A DNA stretch of 30,379 nt from Cytophagaceae bacterium UBA6715 (lineage in GTDB: Bacteria; Bacteroidota; Bacteroidia; Cytophagales; Spirosomataceae). Every line of letters starts with the position of its first letter. The first letter of the stretch is position 1. The stretch spans positions 28,504 to 58,882 of the forward strand of contig DKIP01000104.1 in assembly GCA_002454335.1 (NCBI GenBank), written 5' to 3'. The position numbers were made by a program, and so were the translations under genes. The notes under the pieces were generated by a model, which was not told where the DNA came from, did not search any database, and saw nothing but the letters and a program-made list of their open reading frames with translations. Positions 16,501-25,035 of the stretch are shown in pieces.

Positions 16501-19500
16501 AAGGACTATCGGAGAGGCATAAACCAAAGTACTCGGTGCAATATCGTTCACGGTCAATGTGAAGGTTGTTGTCGTAGAACCCCCTGAATTGCTAGCGGTT
16601 ATTGTATAGGTTGTGGCCGTTTTTAATTCCCCTGGAACACCTGAAATTCTTCCGGTGACAGGATCAAATACTAATCCGCCAGGTAAGGCCGGACTTATGC
16701 TGTAGCTGCTTACTACGCCACCTGTATTCGTCGGAGTAACTGGAGTAATCGCTTGGCCTAATAAATAAATACTAGGGACGTTAATGGCCAAGCTATCTGG
16801 AGCAGGCTCCAATACAGCAAAATTGGATATTACGGAAGTGGATCCCCCCACATTGGATGCCGTAATTGTATAGTCGCGCGCTGAACTTAATGTTAGCGGG
16901 GTTCCGGATACTTCGCCCGTGGATGTATTAAAACTCAATCCTGCTGGGAGAGGTGGGGCAATGCTGTAAGAGGTTGCGGCAGCTCCCGAGACGAACGTTG
17001 GCAATAAATTCGTAATCGCCGTACCTCTTCTCCACGATGCACTTGGGGCAAAAGTTATGATAGGGATATTCGGATTTAGGACGGTTAATGTCGCTGAGCT
17101 TGTTGCTCCATTATAGCCCGTCGCTGGACTTTGGATCGCAGAGATCACTGTTGTTCCTAATCCAACGAGCGTTACGGTTGACCCCGAAACTGTTGCAACA
17201 GCGGGATTTGAGCTGACGTATGTAAACGCTCCCGAGCTCGCGGAAGTAGGTGCTGTTATCGTATAGGTGCCGTCGGTAATGGTTTTGGTTTGATTCGTAA
17301 AACCGCTCAAAGTAGGGGTGGTATTAGATACCAATCCTACAATCATCGGTGCACTAATTAAAGCCGAACGATGTGTTGTCGTGCTAGCCTGAATCGCAGT
17401 CAAAGTCGTTTGGCCTTCACCTATAATCGAAACAGTATTGCCAGAAACGGTTGCGACCGTCGGATTACTAGAATAATATGTATATGTACCATTGCTGGTG
17501 GATGTCGGAACAGGAAGCGCAAATGAAGGCTGACCTTTCGTTTTATTGTATCCTGTAACCCAAGTGATTGTTGGCGCAATTTTCGAAGGATCAGAAATAG
17601 TCACCGGAATCGTTGCCGTAGTTGCTGCATAAATTCCACTTGCCGCTTGCGAAACAGTAATCGTTCCTGTACCTGCCGTGGTACCCACTGTCATAGTACT
17701 CCCACTGACCGAGAACACGTTTGCCACAGAACCCGAATAAGTAATGGCTCCTGGAGAATCTGAAGTGGCTGCGAGTGTTACGTTTGCGTCACCAATTAAT
17801 TTATCGATAGGTACAATCCGAATAGATGCAGGTTTAGTAACTGTTAGTGTAAAAGTTGTGCTTGCTTGTGCATAGTCCTCCGATGCATTTTGGGTAGCAG
17901 TAATTGTCGTTGTGCCCGTACCTACAATCGTTACACTGTTTCCGGAAACTGTGGCTACAGACGTATTGCTTGAGGTGTAAACAAACGTTCCTGTACTATT
18001 GGTGGATGGTGTTGGAATCGAGAAAATAGGGTCACCAAGTGATTTATCTATATTGCTTAAGGTTCCCAAGGTAGGGCTAACGCGAGTAGCACCGTAAACC
18101 ATGACATTGTACAGAGCACTTAAACTTGGATTTGTATTATCAGTCGGGGTGTAGGAATTGCCATCTCCGAATGTAATAACATCTCCATTGCCATTATAGG
18201 CATAGATTCTAAACTCCGTAGTGCCTACATTTTGGGTGGCGAGACTGCTAAGGTCAACCGATGATAGCCCCTTATTAGAACCACTACCTGACGTAAACTC
18301 ACCCAAAGAATTAGCAAAAGCATCGATGCTCGAACGCAGTTGCAACTTCGTTGTTCCTGCAATATTAAGACCTCCCAGGACAAAGCGAACAAACTTCGTT
18401 CCTTCATTGGTCGTTACCGTATAGCTTACATAAGGAGCAGATCCTGTTGTTAAGCTAGCCGCTGTATTGCTATGCATCCATTGATTCGTCAGGGAGTTCA
18501 CTCCTGACATATTCGTTTGTGTTGTGGAAGCCGATGCCACCGCTCCCGATTTTGTATAGGTTGCCGCTAAGGGGTATGTTTCAGTGGAGGTATTAACCTG
18601 GTTCCATCCTGCTAATAGATCGATCGACGAATAAGGAATTCCATACGTGAATCCGTTTAGGCTTGCTGTACCTCCTGAAGTTGTCACACTGACGGCCCCT
18701 GTTGTACCATTGCGTAAAACTGCCGTAATTGTATTATTGTCTACGATACTAAAACTGTAGGCGGCCGTCCCACCAAAAGAAACAGCACTGGTAGAACTTA
18801 AGTTGGTTCCCTTAATCGTCACTGTCGTACCTGCATTCGCACGAATTGGATTAAAATAAGTAATCGTAGGCGCAGGAGCGAAAGTAAATCCACTTAAACT
18901 GGAGGTTGTTGCCAAGGTTCCCGGTGTAGTTACCTGAACAGAACCCGAAGTCCCGGCACCTACAACAGCGGTAATTTGTGTATTGCTATTTACAGTGAAT
19001 GAGCTAGCTGCCGTACCACCAAAACTTACAGCTGTTGCACCAGAAAATCCAGTACCTGTAATAACGACACTTGTCGATGCCCCCGAGGTAGAAGGTGTAA
19101 AAGATGTAATACTAGGCGATGGATTTCCAATCATGAATAATGAACCTGCTAAATTCATCGTTCCTTTAAATCCTCGGAAAATCACCCGCTTATAGGGTGT
19201 GCTATTGCTTGGATTTGAATTCACTGGGTCATCCTCAAAGGTCGTAGATGCCACGGATTGTGCAACCCATGCCCCACCTACATAGCTATATAATACCGGA
19301 TTCACGACGGTTCCACTAACATCTGCAGGATCATAACTGAAAATTAAATCCGTTCCTATTCCTGTCGAGTTCGCAGAGGTTTTTCCCAAATACCAGGTTT
19401 TATTAACAACATTGGTTAAGGACGTTCCTGTCGTGCCGGCTGAAAGTACCCCAGTTGCCACCCGAGCAGTGTAAATTTCGGAAGCACTTGCGTTATTAAC

Positions 19501-22500
19501 CATGGTTACCGGTGCGTAGGCATTTCCAACTCCGATGGGGAAGGTCGTTTCGAAACTTCCAACAGGCAATTTTAACATACCTGTACTATTGGTATTTACG
19601 TATGCAAGTACTCCGGAAGCATTCACATTCGCTCCGCCATCAGAAACAATACCACCCGTATAATTTCGAACACCTAATGTTAGGACTTTCCCATTTAAGC
19701 GCAATGTCCCTGGAACCGACCAATCAGATGCAAACGTATAAGAACCTCCTGCTCCATTGGCCAATAAGAAAACGGACGTAAAATTGCTCGGAGCAGCAGG
19801 TCCAATACCATTCGTATTAGATCCCCAATTCGCCAAATTCTGCAACTGACCGGCAGCACCCGTTGCGGAGGAGTAAAATGGTGCAACAACGTTCAAATTA
19901 AAGCTTGTGCTCACCTCACATCCATTGCCATCATTTGCGGTAAAAGTCCATTGTCCTGCATCATAACTAGTCACAGAAGAAATAGAAAGATCATTTAGCC
20001 CGGGACCAAACGACCCCCCCGATGTACCTGACCAACCAGATGAAGTAATACTTGAGTTTGGAGAAAAAGGAACGACAGCAACATTTACAACACCCCCCTC
20101 ACTCGTAGTAATATTAGAAGGCGCTGTTTTAATTAATGGGACCACACTCATTGAATATCCCTTAAATTGCAAATGACTTAATCCTGCACCAGAGCCCCAT
20201 TTAGTTGCCCGGATATAACGCGCTTCAACTTCCGAAAATGTTCGGTCAGGAAAATATCCATTTCCATAACCATTCAATGCAGAAGTATATTCTGTATCAT
20301 TCAAATTACTGAACAAGGTATACCAACTGACATTATCCGGACTGTATTCAATCGAGCCCCCATTCCAATCTTCTAAGGCAAATACCCCCCAGTTACTTGC
20401 ATAAACTGAGTTAGGATCAGGTGTAAAACCCCCAATACCTCCAATAACCATCGCATTGATCCGATAGACAGAACCAAAATCCAAAACGATTTGATTTGCT
20501 ACGATACCAGACTTTGTATCAATGCCCCCGTATTGTCCTTGGTCAGTTAAAGTTCCAGCACTACCGGTATTGAAATAATAGGTTTCATCTGGATAGACCC
20601 AGTTCATATTGTAATCATAAGTTCCCTGATCACCTGGAACATTATAAGAACCCGAACTTGGACTCAGGGAGCTTATCCCTGCATAATTAATGTAGTTGTT
20701 GGCCGAATAAGAATTTGAACACGTTCCAAATACATCAGCCACATTGAGGATGGCTCCGTTGCTATAAGATGTACAACCCGCCGAGGCCGTTAAAGCAATT
20801 CGGTACATAAAACCATTAAACTCCTTTTTAACAGTAGATAAGGTCAGGGTAGAAGAAGTACCTGTTGTCCCCGAAAATCCTGAATAGGTAATCCCATCCA
20901 TGCTGGCTGTAATATCTGAATAGGTTAAACCTCCGTCCGCACTCCGTTGCCATACATAAGAAGTTTGTCCACTCAATCCCCCTGCGACAATCTTTTGACT
21001 TGATGAATTAGTGATATAACTGTAGTTTGAAATCGTATTTTGAATAGATGCCCCTGTATAGGTAACAGAAACTGCAGACCGAGGACTGACACAACCCACG
21101 GGGCTCGTTGCCATGGCCCAATATGTCTGAGGCATCGGATTACTTCCACGAGGCATATTTCCAATGACAGGAGTAACATAGGTATTACCCGTTCCTAAAG
21201 TTGATCCGCCGGCGCTCGCACTATGCCATGAAATTGTACCCGTGGCAGATGTCGCACTGACCGTCGTAGAACCTGGTTTACAAATTGATCCCGGCGTAGT
21301 ACTGGTAATCGTAGGTAAAGCAATAATTGTTCCTGTTACAGCAGTACGTGGGCTCTCGCATGAGGCCCCATTGGCTGTAACAAATGCTGTTGCATATTTA
21401 TTCCCCGTAGCTGAAAGCGTAAAGGTATAATTTAAGCCTGTATACAAAAGGCTACCTCCTGAACTCTGATCATACCAACGAATATTTCCTCCGGTCGATG
21501 CTGTGGCGCGGAGTGTTACTGAAGTGTTTTGACATACCGTTCCACCGGTGACCGAAGTTACAGAGGGGGTGTTAAGAACGGTGGCTGTTACGGCCGACCG
21601 ATTCGTATTCGTTCCAATACAATTGGTTGCCTGAGCATAAAAAGTTGTCGTAGCTGAAATAACAGGAGTAACAAAAGAAGTCCCTGTTCCAAGTAATGTA
21701 CCCCCAGTCAAAGCAGAATACCATTCAATGGTTACTCCTCCCGTAGAAGCTGTTGCTGTCAAAGTAACTGAACCTGCATCACAACGGGTAGCACTTGCCT
21801 GTAAATGGTTTGTTGATGAAATGTTGGGTAGCGTCGTGATTACAGTGGCCATGACGGCTGTTCTTGATGCTGACCGACAACCATTTGCTGTTACGGCACC
21901 CACATAATAATTTCTTGAGGAAGCAATACTTGGCGTTGTAAAACTTGCTGAAGTTCCTAAAGCTGACCCTCCTGTCGTTGCAGAATACCATTCCAGCGTA
22001 CTACCTGCGGATGCGCTCGCGGACAAATCGACAGTACCCGTTGAACAACGCTCACCTGGGACGGTTGCATCCACAGTAGGTAAACTTGTCACGGTAACTA
22101 AAACAGGAACGGTGAAATAGTAATTATTCGCATCCCCCGGATTCGTTACCCCACGTCTAAACCAAGTGGTTTGCGTTAGGGCTGGTGATGTATAAGTTGT
22201 TAATGTTGCTCCAGGAATATCCGAAAAGTTTATTCCATCCGTTGATTTTTGCCATTTGTAGGTCAAAGTCCCACCGGTATAAGTTCCCGCAGCGATATTT
22301 GTGAATGCAGCTGGGGATGCTCCCGAACAAATGGTTTGATCTGAACCAATTGAACCCGCTTCCCCCGTCATGTTACGGAACACATCAATCGATGAAGAGG
22401 ATTGGGTTGCAACGATATCCAACTTATTATCTCCATCCACATCCAAAAGCTCCAACTGATGGTAAACGCGTGATGCTGGGATAGCAATCAGAACTTCTGG

Positions 22501-24858
22501 CGCAAAAGAAATGGCCCCTAGGGTAGAAGTATTTGCGAAATAGGCAATTTTTGTGGAAAAGCCTCCTGCAGCTGAATAGTCTGAAACAACGATATCAGGT
22601 TTGGCATCGCCGTTCATATCCCCTACGCTAACCATATGGGTATTTACTAAATCAGGCGTCAGAAGGTGTAAGGAATTCGCGAAGTTTAAAGTACCCGTCG
22701 TTGTATAGGTATTTTGCATAACCGAAACCTGCTTTGTAGTGCTGTTCGTGTAAACAATATCCGCTCTACCGTCACCATCGAAATCAGCAATTTTGACGGA
22801 ATTCGCAATTCCTGAATTCTCAACAAATCGAATATAATAATTGTCAAAACTAAATTCCGACAAATTCAAAGACCCCGGAGCTGTTCGATTATTTAAAACA
22901 GCTATGCCTTTTCCTGCCGCAACAACATCTACTTTAGAGTCCCCATTCAGGTCGGCACGATCTGCCGCATACATAGGTCCAACGATAAGATTATCTGTAC
23001 ACGACTTACAATTAATTGCATTCGATGATTTTCCTGTGCTACTCGTAAATGTAGTTCCTGTAGATGTATTTTGAGTTAAATAGTAGCCTGAAGGATAGTT
23101 GGCATTAATATTTGGATTAAAAATAGCTTGTCCATTCAAACCAAAAATATCCAGCTTCCCATCATTATTCACATCCAGCGGAATCATCGCTGCATCTACA
23201 AAATAATCCCCATTCGGAGCTTTAATGCTTCGATAGCTACCTAGCGAAATAGAGCCGCTTGTGCTTGCATTTAAATTAGCAAATGCCCCTGTTGCAGATA
23301 AGCCATTACTTGTTGCCAAATCGATTTTGCCATCATTGTTTAAATCGGCAGTCATCACGGCACTTGATGTATTCGGATAATACGTTTCAGTAACGCCACT
23401 CACCGCTTGTACAGCTGCAAAGCTGCTCGCATTGACAATTCCTGCGGTAGCGGTATTTCGCAAAACCTGTGGTACTCCTGCAGTAGAATAAGATGCTAAA
23501 TCTGGTTTACCATCCTGATCAATATCTGCAATGGCAAGTCGTTGTGAAGGACTTATGGCTAACGGACTTGCAAAGTTAATTGGCGATAAAAAGGAAGTAT
23601 TAGCAAGACTAGAATATTTCGCATTCATCAATCCTGCGTTTTTGGGCGTGAACTTCATTTGCGAAACACCCGTCAAATTAGTAGCCGTATTTAAAACAGA
23701 AAAGAAGTCATAAGTTGCATGTGGAGGAATGTTCACTGTTATACTTGTAGATGTCGCAGCAGTAATCGTACATTTAGAGCCTCCTAAGTAAACCACATTA
23801 TGCGCGGCATCATCACCAAAAAACTGACCACTTAATGTAATCGAACTCCCCACAACACCACTGGTTGCGGAAATGCCAGAAATTACAGGTGCAGCAACAT
23901 AACTTAATGCCACCTCGTCAATGGCTAAATTACCCCCATTATATCCCCCATAGGTATAGGTGGGCGTGGGACAAAACACTTTAATCCGGGAATAGGATGT
24001 TCCTGCAGGAATTACACTGTTTGTCCTTATCGTTACATCAGCAGTACCCTGACCAGACAGGATTGTCGCATTATCAAATGACCACTCAATTAGGTAATTG
24101 GATCCACCACCGGGTAAATCGGCATGGTAGGTGTATACTGTATTGGCCGACCATAATTGTACATTATTGGAATTGTAAACCACATTACTTCCTGTAGGCA
24201 CAATGTTTACTCCAGTAGGTAGGGTACAAATAGGTGGATTTTGTGTATAATAATTTTGTCTCCAAGCTGCCCATTCAAAAACAATGCGGTAGGTTGTTCC
24301 TGGTTTTAAATTATAACCCCCATAAGATAAATAAACGGCATCACGATCATTTCGCAATGGGTCGCTATTCGTATACGTTTGCCAAGCTGATTGATTTTGT
24401 AAAAACGTCGCAAAAGCCGTTGTATTCGTTCGATAAAAGTCACCCCCAGTAGGTAAATACTGTAAATCGGAGCTAGGAAGAAACAACACACGCGGAGGAA
24501 AGCTAGACCCATCGGGGTTTTTCCACTTGAATGATAAATTGATAGACGTCGCATTGCTAGGAACCGTGACGTCTTTATACATATAGACAATCGAGTTACC
24601 TGCCTGCGGACTGGTTAATGCTTGCGTGCTCGCATTATTCGAGACATAGGCTCCACTAGATCCTGCCGTTTTAACTGCCGCACCTACTTGCCACTGGTTG
24701 GCCTGAATACCATTTAAGAAGGTCCAACCGTGTGCACCTTCAAAACCGCCATCCGTGTTCGGATTGATCAGGTAATTGATTGTTTGAGCAAAAGTTTGTT
24801 GATGAAATGTACTTAATAAAAATAATAGGGTAAGGAGCCGCGTTAATCGAATTGTCAT
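10585..24858 (-). CDS. Giant modular type IX-secreted surface protein, type-B sorting domain
   Basis: An intact 4757-residue reading frame. Approximate order by residue: signal peptide 1-25 (RLLTLLFLLSTFHQQTFAQ); jelly-roll-like N-terminal region 26-320; IPT/TIG 324-410; seven FG-GAP/VCBS repeats 440-830; Ig-like array 830-1375, including four CHU-type Ig_7-like units; discoidin-like region 1380-1570; unknown beta region 1660-1915; two IPT/TIG 1917-2073; unknown 2073-2257; four BIG2-like repeats 2258-2593; six He_PIG repeats 2597-3125; thrombospondin type 3 (TSP3) region 3132-3455; VCBS/cadherin-like and a fifth BIG2-like unit 3455-3638; long TSP3 region 3641-4666; gliding-motility-associated C-terminal domain 4667-4757. 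It should be exported by type IX secretion and act as a cell-surface or released adhesin, with calcium stiffening the stalk. I see no enzyme domain. The downstream PorP/SprF is its likely partner. Confidence 0.93.
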   Translation of the reverse strand: MTIRLTRLLTLLFLLSTFHQQTFAQTINYLINPNTDGGFEGAHGWTFLNGIQANQWQVGAAVKTAGSSGAYVSNNASTQALTSPQAGNSIVYMYKDVTVPSNATSINLSFKWKNPDGSSFPPRVLFLPSSDLQYLPTGGDFYRTNTTAFATFLQNQSAWQTYTNSDPLRNDRDAVYLSYGGYNLKPGTTYRIVFEWAAWRQNYYTQNPPICTLPTGVNIVPTGSNVVYNSNNVQLWSANTVYTYHADLPGGGSNYLIEWSFDNATILSGQGTADVTIRTNSVIPAGTSYSRIKVFCPTPTYTYGGYNGGNLAIDEVALSYVAAPVISGISATSGVVGSSITLSGQFFGDDAAHNVVYLGGSKCTITAATSTSITVNIPPHATYDFFSVLNTATNLTGVSQMKFTPKNAGLMNAKYSSLANTSFLSPINFASPLAISPSQRLAIADIDQDGKPDLASYSTAGVPQVLRNTATAGIVNASSFAAVQAVSGVTETYYPNTSSAVMTADLNNDGKIDLATSNGLSATGAFANLNASTSGSISLGSYRSIKAPNGDYFVDAAMIPLDVNNDGKLDIFGLNGQAIFNPNINANYPSGYYLTQNTSTGTTFTSSTGKSSNAINCKSCTDNLIVGPMYAADRADLNGDSKVDVVAAGKGIAVLNNRTAPGSLNLSEFSFDNYYIRFVENSGIANSVKIADFDGDGRADIVYTNSTTKQVSVMQNTYTTTGTLNFANSLHLLTPDLVNTHMVSVGDMNGDAKPDIVVSDYSAAGGFSTKIAYFANTSTLGAISFAPEVLIAIPASRVYHQLELLDVDGDNKLDIVATQSSSSIDVFRNMTGEAGSIGSDQTICSGASPAAFTNIAAGTYTGGTLTYKWQKSTDGINFSDIPGATLTTYTSPALTQTTWFRRGVTNPGDANNYYFTVPVLVTVTSLPTVDATVPGERCSTGTVDLSASASAGSTLEWYSATTGGSALGTSASFTTPSIASSRNYYVGAVTANGCRSASRTAVMATVITTLPNISSTNHLQASATRCDAGSVTLTATASTGGVTIEWYSALTGGTLLGTGTSFVTPVISATTTFYAQATNCIGTNTNRSAVTATVLNTPSVTSVTGGTVCQNTSVTLRATASTGGNIRWYDQSSGGSLLYTGLNYTFTLSATGNKYATAFVTANGASCESPRTAVTGTIIALPTITSTTPGSICKPGSTTVSATSATGTISWHSASAGGSTLGTGNTYVTPVIGNMPRGSNPMPQTYWAMATSPVGCVSPRSAVSVTYTGASIQNTISNYSYITNSSSQKIVAGGLSGQTSYVWQRSADGGLTYSDITASMDGITYSGFSGTTGTSSTLTLSTVKKEFNGFMYRIALTASAGCTSYSNGAILNVADVFGTCSNSYSANNYINYAGISSLSPSSGSYNVPGDQGTYDYNMNWVYPDETYYFNTGSAGTLTDQGQYGGIDTKSGIVANQIVLDFGSVYRINAMVIGGIGGFTPDPNSVYASNWGVFALEDWNGGSIEYSPDNVSWYTLFSNLNDTEYTSALNGYGNGYFPDRTFSEVEARYIRATKWGSGAGLSHLQFKGYSMSVVPLIKTAPSNITTSEGGVVNVAVVPFSPNSSITSSGWSGTSGGSFGPGLNDLSISSVTSYDAGQWTFTANDGNGCEVSTSFNLNVVAPFYSSATGAAGQLQNLANWGSNTNGIGPAAPSNFTSVFLLANGAGGSYTFASDWSVPGTLRLNGKVLTLGVRNYTGGIVSDGGANVNASGVLAYVNTNSTGMLKLPVGSFETTFPIGVGNAYAPVTMVNNASASEIYTARVATGVLSAGTTGTSLTNVVNKTWYLGKTSANSTGIGTDLIFSYDPADVSGTVVNPVLYSYVGGAWVAQSVASTTFEDDPVNSNPSNSTPYKRVIFRGFKGTMNLAGSLFMIGNPSPSITSFTPSTSGASTSVVITGTGFSGATAVSFGGTAASSFTVNSNTQITAVVGAGTSGSVQVTTPGTLATTSSLSGFTFAPAPTITYFNPIRANAGTTVTIKGTNLSSTSAVSFGGTAAYSFSIVDNNTITAVLRNGTTGAVSVTTSGGTASLNGFTYGIPYSSIDLLAGWNQVNTSTETYPLAATYTKSGAVASASTTQTNMSGVNSLTNQWMHSNTAASLTTGSAPYVSYTVTTNEGTKFVRFVLGGLNIAGTTKLQLRSSIDAFANSLGEFTSGSGSNKGLSSVDLSSLATQNVGTTEFRIYAYNGNGDVITFGDGNSYTPTDNTNPSLSALYNVMVYGATRVSPTLGTLSNIDKSLGDPIFSIPTPSTNSTGTFVYTSSNTSVATVSGNSVTIVGTGTTTITATQNASEDYAQASTTFTLTVTKPASIRIVPIDKLIGDANVTLAATSDSPGAITYSGSVANVFSVSGSTMTVGTTAGTGTITVSQAASGIYAATTATIPVTISDPSKIAPTITWVTGYNKTKGQPSFALPVPTSTSNGTYTYYSSNPTVATVSGNTVSIIGEGQTTLTAIQASTTTHRSALISAPMIVGLVSNTTPTLSGFTNQTKTITDGTYTITAPTSASSGAFTYVSSNPAVATVSGSTVTLVGLGTTVISAIQSPATGYNGATSSATLTVLNPNIPIITFAPSASWRRGTAITNLLPTFVSGAAATSYSIAPPLPAGLSFNTSTGEVSGTPLTLSSARDYTITASNVGGSTSVISNFAVLEPAPDSLAINVPSIYLLGQAITPVTPTNTGGVVSSYSISPALPGGLVFDPVTGRISGVPGELKTATTYTITASNSGGSTTTTFTLTVNDIAPSTLVYASPIVLERGIAISPIGPSTSGGVITSYSISPALSAGLSFNTSTGVISGTPTAVTARTTYTIVGSNVTGSLTTSLDIIVNDAPPVNFTYSTPPIFYLNTTITPLTPSNNGGTPSGYSIAPALPAGLSFNTSTGVISGTPTAITPSATYVVTASNFVGSVSQNVVIEVKDYAPVNLVYPSASLTATKTVAISPLTPTVGGGAVITYTVSPALPAGLTINASTGVISGTATVLSPSANYTLTATNGTGFTTFALNITVVDVAPSQLSYATPVGLVRTQAMTSLSPTSIGGTVISYAVTPALPAGLLLNSTTGVISGTPTAVTPQATYTITATNTGGSSSFGAVIRVYEFNDPNLDSDGDGIIDSADSCPLLFGTAQLNGCPVDSDGDGYYDTVDDWDDDNDGILDTEENAACNPASASCDTDSDNIPNRLDLDSDGDGIQDVIEAGGTDANTDGKADGTIGAHGIPSSAGNGLASVDTDSDGTANAYDLDSDGDTVLDAVDQCRVVAGSVLLNGCPVDSDGDGVFDTLGDLDDDNDGILDTIENAACNPSSATCDTDADNIPNYLDLDSDGDGINDVIEAGGTDANHDGKADGSVNASGIPSSAGTGITPSDIDGDGLRNPYDLESDGDGVLDATEVNDNTNSLNNCSYLLIHRTLPTSNAWQQGDCDGDGVINLNDTNPLLALAQNDFFGPVVNGNISGNVMSNDDFVPGANISLTRLPGGAAGTATGTVVLTPTTGVLNYTAGLNEPASVVTIGYQVCNTTTSTCATATISVRITRDNPTLSNFPAITKTIRDVAFAITPPTSSAGTGAITYTSSNPAVATISGNMVTIVGLGTTTITATQAQDNNYNAASITTIMTVLIGDSDGDGVPDTDEQAQGTNPYDAGSFLDTDGDGVPDYIENQQGTNPNNATSFLDSDGDGVPNYVEQHQGTNPANISSYLDSDGDGVPDFVEIRQGTDPRNSTSFLDTDRGGIADYVETRQSTNPLVAPDTLHDADGDGIPDYLEGFDPNNPVASTDTDGDGIPDYLDTDTDGDGIPDATELTHDSDGDGVPDYQEMLDGTNANNPASFKDSDGDGVPDYVEIAQGTDPFNPTSYRDSDGDGVPDYVETQQGTNPNNPSSYRDSDGDGIPDYVESRQGTNPNSAGDVVADSDGDSIPNYIEGYNSQSPSASRDSDGDGTADYLDLDSDGDSIPDITERTVDADSDGIMNYRDLDSDNDGILDASEGSSDWDSDGIANYVDTDTDNDSIFDAWEAVDDYQYHRDYNADGRLSVASGAFLDANANGLIDYLDPRVGGSPRNLQDTDRDGIPDYKDTDSDGDSIADFLERTEDVDRDALSNYRDVDADGDGVGDNFEKWGDVDNDALPNYIDTDSDGDGIQDAWEGAERCWTCTDADKIDNNGDGWDDRIQFAGFKPKDTDLDGTWDFLDTDSDNDCVPDAAEGLNDVDHDGQFNFRDGDSDNDGIPDAVEAVTCAKPVDTDGDGARDFEDFDSDNDEMLDSFEVGSNGWIPQDFDRDGKPDYRDSDSDNDGISDLVEVGVTPSVPADTDGDGTPDYHDLDSDADGISDAIETSMDTDGDGTADFRDLDSDNDTIPDVIEKAIDTDGDGLMNFRDLDSDNDTILDSIEKAIDTDGDSLGNYIDTDSDGDTIPDNVEKTIDTDGDGKANYIDTDSDGDKIPDAIEAGLIPATPVDTDGDSRPDYLDLDTDNDGIPDTYEAGITPTAPADTDRDGVYNFRDLDSDGDTIPDAVESGVSGGVSSNTNGDDISNYRDLDTDGDGKANYTDTDSDGDGILDQIEAGKDPNHPVDTDKDGKPDYVDVDSDNDGVSDKEEANLMNGVPADTDKDGIPDYLDLDTDGDGILDAIEDDLNYGALPDCDHDGIPNRLDKDSCDTYATQGFSPNGDGKNDTFIIPGILSRQPNRMTIMNRSGQVVYDVENYKNDWNGRSSDGQELPDGTYYYVLDFYGKYPTVSTYVYINRLK
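10588..10860 (-). other. Type-B C-terminal sorting domain of the giant protein (TIGR04131)
   Basis: Residues 4667-4757 carry the CHU_C/gliding-motility-associated signature: QGFSPNGDGKNDTFIIPGI, then MTIMNRSGQVVYDVENYKND, WNGRSSDGQELPDGTYYYVL and a final YVYINRLK. This domain directs type IX secretion and, in flavobacteria, is known to need a co-encoded PorP/SprF protein, which is present here 7 nt downstream. Confidence 0.93.
10861..13938 (-). repeat. Long thrombospondin type 3 calcium-binding repeat region
   Basis: Residues 3641-4666 are almost wholly D-x-D-x-D-G loops. The N-terminal third (about 13938-13000) is a ladder of roughly 12 units of 23-28 residues on the theme DSDGDGVPDYVExxQGTNPxN. 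The rest uses two-loop units of about 28 residues on the theme DTDGDGxxNYxDLDSDNDxIPDxIEKA. The region is extremely acidic and should form a rigid rod when calcium is bound. One unit has a decayed loop (DTDRGGIADYVE). One cysteine-containing insert (CWTC, about 12355) and C near 12220 and 12115 interrupt the pattern. Confidence 0.9.
14611..15384 (-). repeat. 405-bp (135-residue) tandem duplication inside the giant gene
   Basis: Unit 1 (14980-15384) and unit 2 (14611-14979, shorter) both begin with V-D-S-D-G-D-G after NGCP. They share DDDNDGILDT, ENAACNP, DLDSDGDGI, VIEAGGTDAN and GIPSSAG in the same order. The valine codons are exactly 405 bp apart. Shared cysteines (NGCP, AACNP, xxCDTD) suggest a conserved disulphide pattern. 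Codon use differs between the copies, so the duplication is not recent or has been diversified. Confidence 0.9.
15484..17070 (-). repeat. Six tandem He_PIG (putative Ig) domains
   Basis: Six units of about 86-88 residues each carry the signature PALPAGLSFNTSTGVISGTP, followed by TYTITASN-like strands, with a linker of the DIAP/DYAP/DVAP kind between units. They cover about residues 2597-3125. He_PIG domains are cadherin-like spacers or ligand-binding modules in bacterial surface proteins. Confidence 0.87.
22370..23545 (-). repeat. Seven FG-GAP/VCBS repeats (predicted beta-propeller)
   Basis: Residues about 440-830 contain seven D-x-[DN]-x-D-x-x-x-D calcium loops in order: DIDQDGKPD, DLNNDGKID, DVNNDGKLD, DLNGDSKVD, DFDGDGRAD, DMNGDAKPD and DVDGDNKLD. 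Seven such blades make a complete integrin-like propeller, which suggests a folded ligand-binding head rather than stalk. Confidence 0.85.
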
Positions 24859-25035
24859 GAGTAATTAATAGAACATTGGATTATTTCCATACAAATCTCA
24901 AAACTTTACCTATCAAAATACAATTATCAAAACGAGTACATGTCCTAGTTTTGAATTCTCGGACATGTGCCGAAATAATTCACACAAATCTGATACCTTT
25001 GTTAAAATTTTTTGCGTGCAACTGTTCTAAAAATT
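24859..25035. promoter_or_regulatory. Divergent promoter region with inverted repeat ACATGTCC/GGACATGT
   Basis: The spacer separates the giant gene (-) from the 7TM-AraC gene (+). An 8-bp inverted repeat, ACATGTCC at 24938-24945 and GGACATGT at 24961-24968, has a 15-nt gap, so its arms are about two helical turns apart (23 bp), as expected for a dimeric regulator. A perfect -7 element TACCTTTG at 24994-25001 serves the AraC gene. On the minus strand, a TTTG at about 24932-24929 and a poor TAAAGTTTTG at 24908-24899 may drive the giant gene. The repeat would lie just upstream of both promoters. That the neighbouring regulator binds it is inference. Confidence 0.5.

Noticed and set aside
25012..25035. 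TTG start for the AraC-type regulator
   Set aside because: It would begin about 10 nt after the -7 element, at or within a few bases of the transcript start. ATG 25036 gives a normal short leader and a hydrophobic first helix directly.
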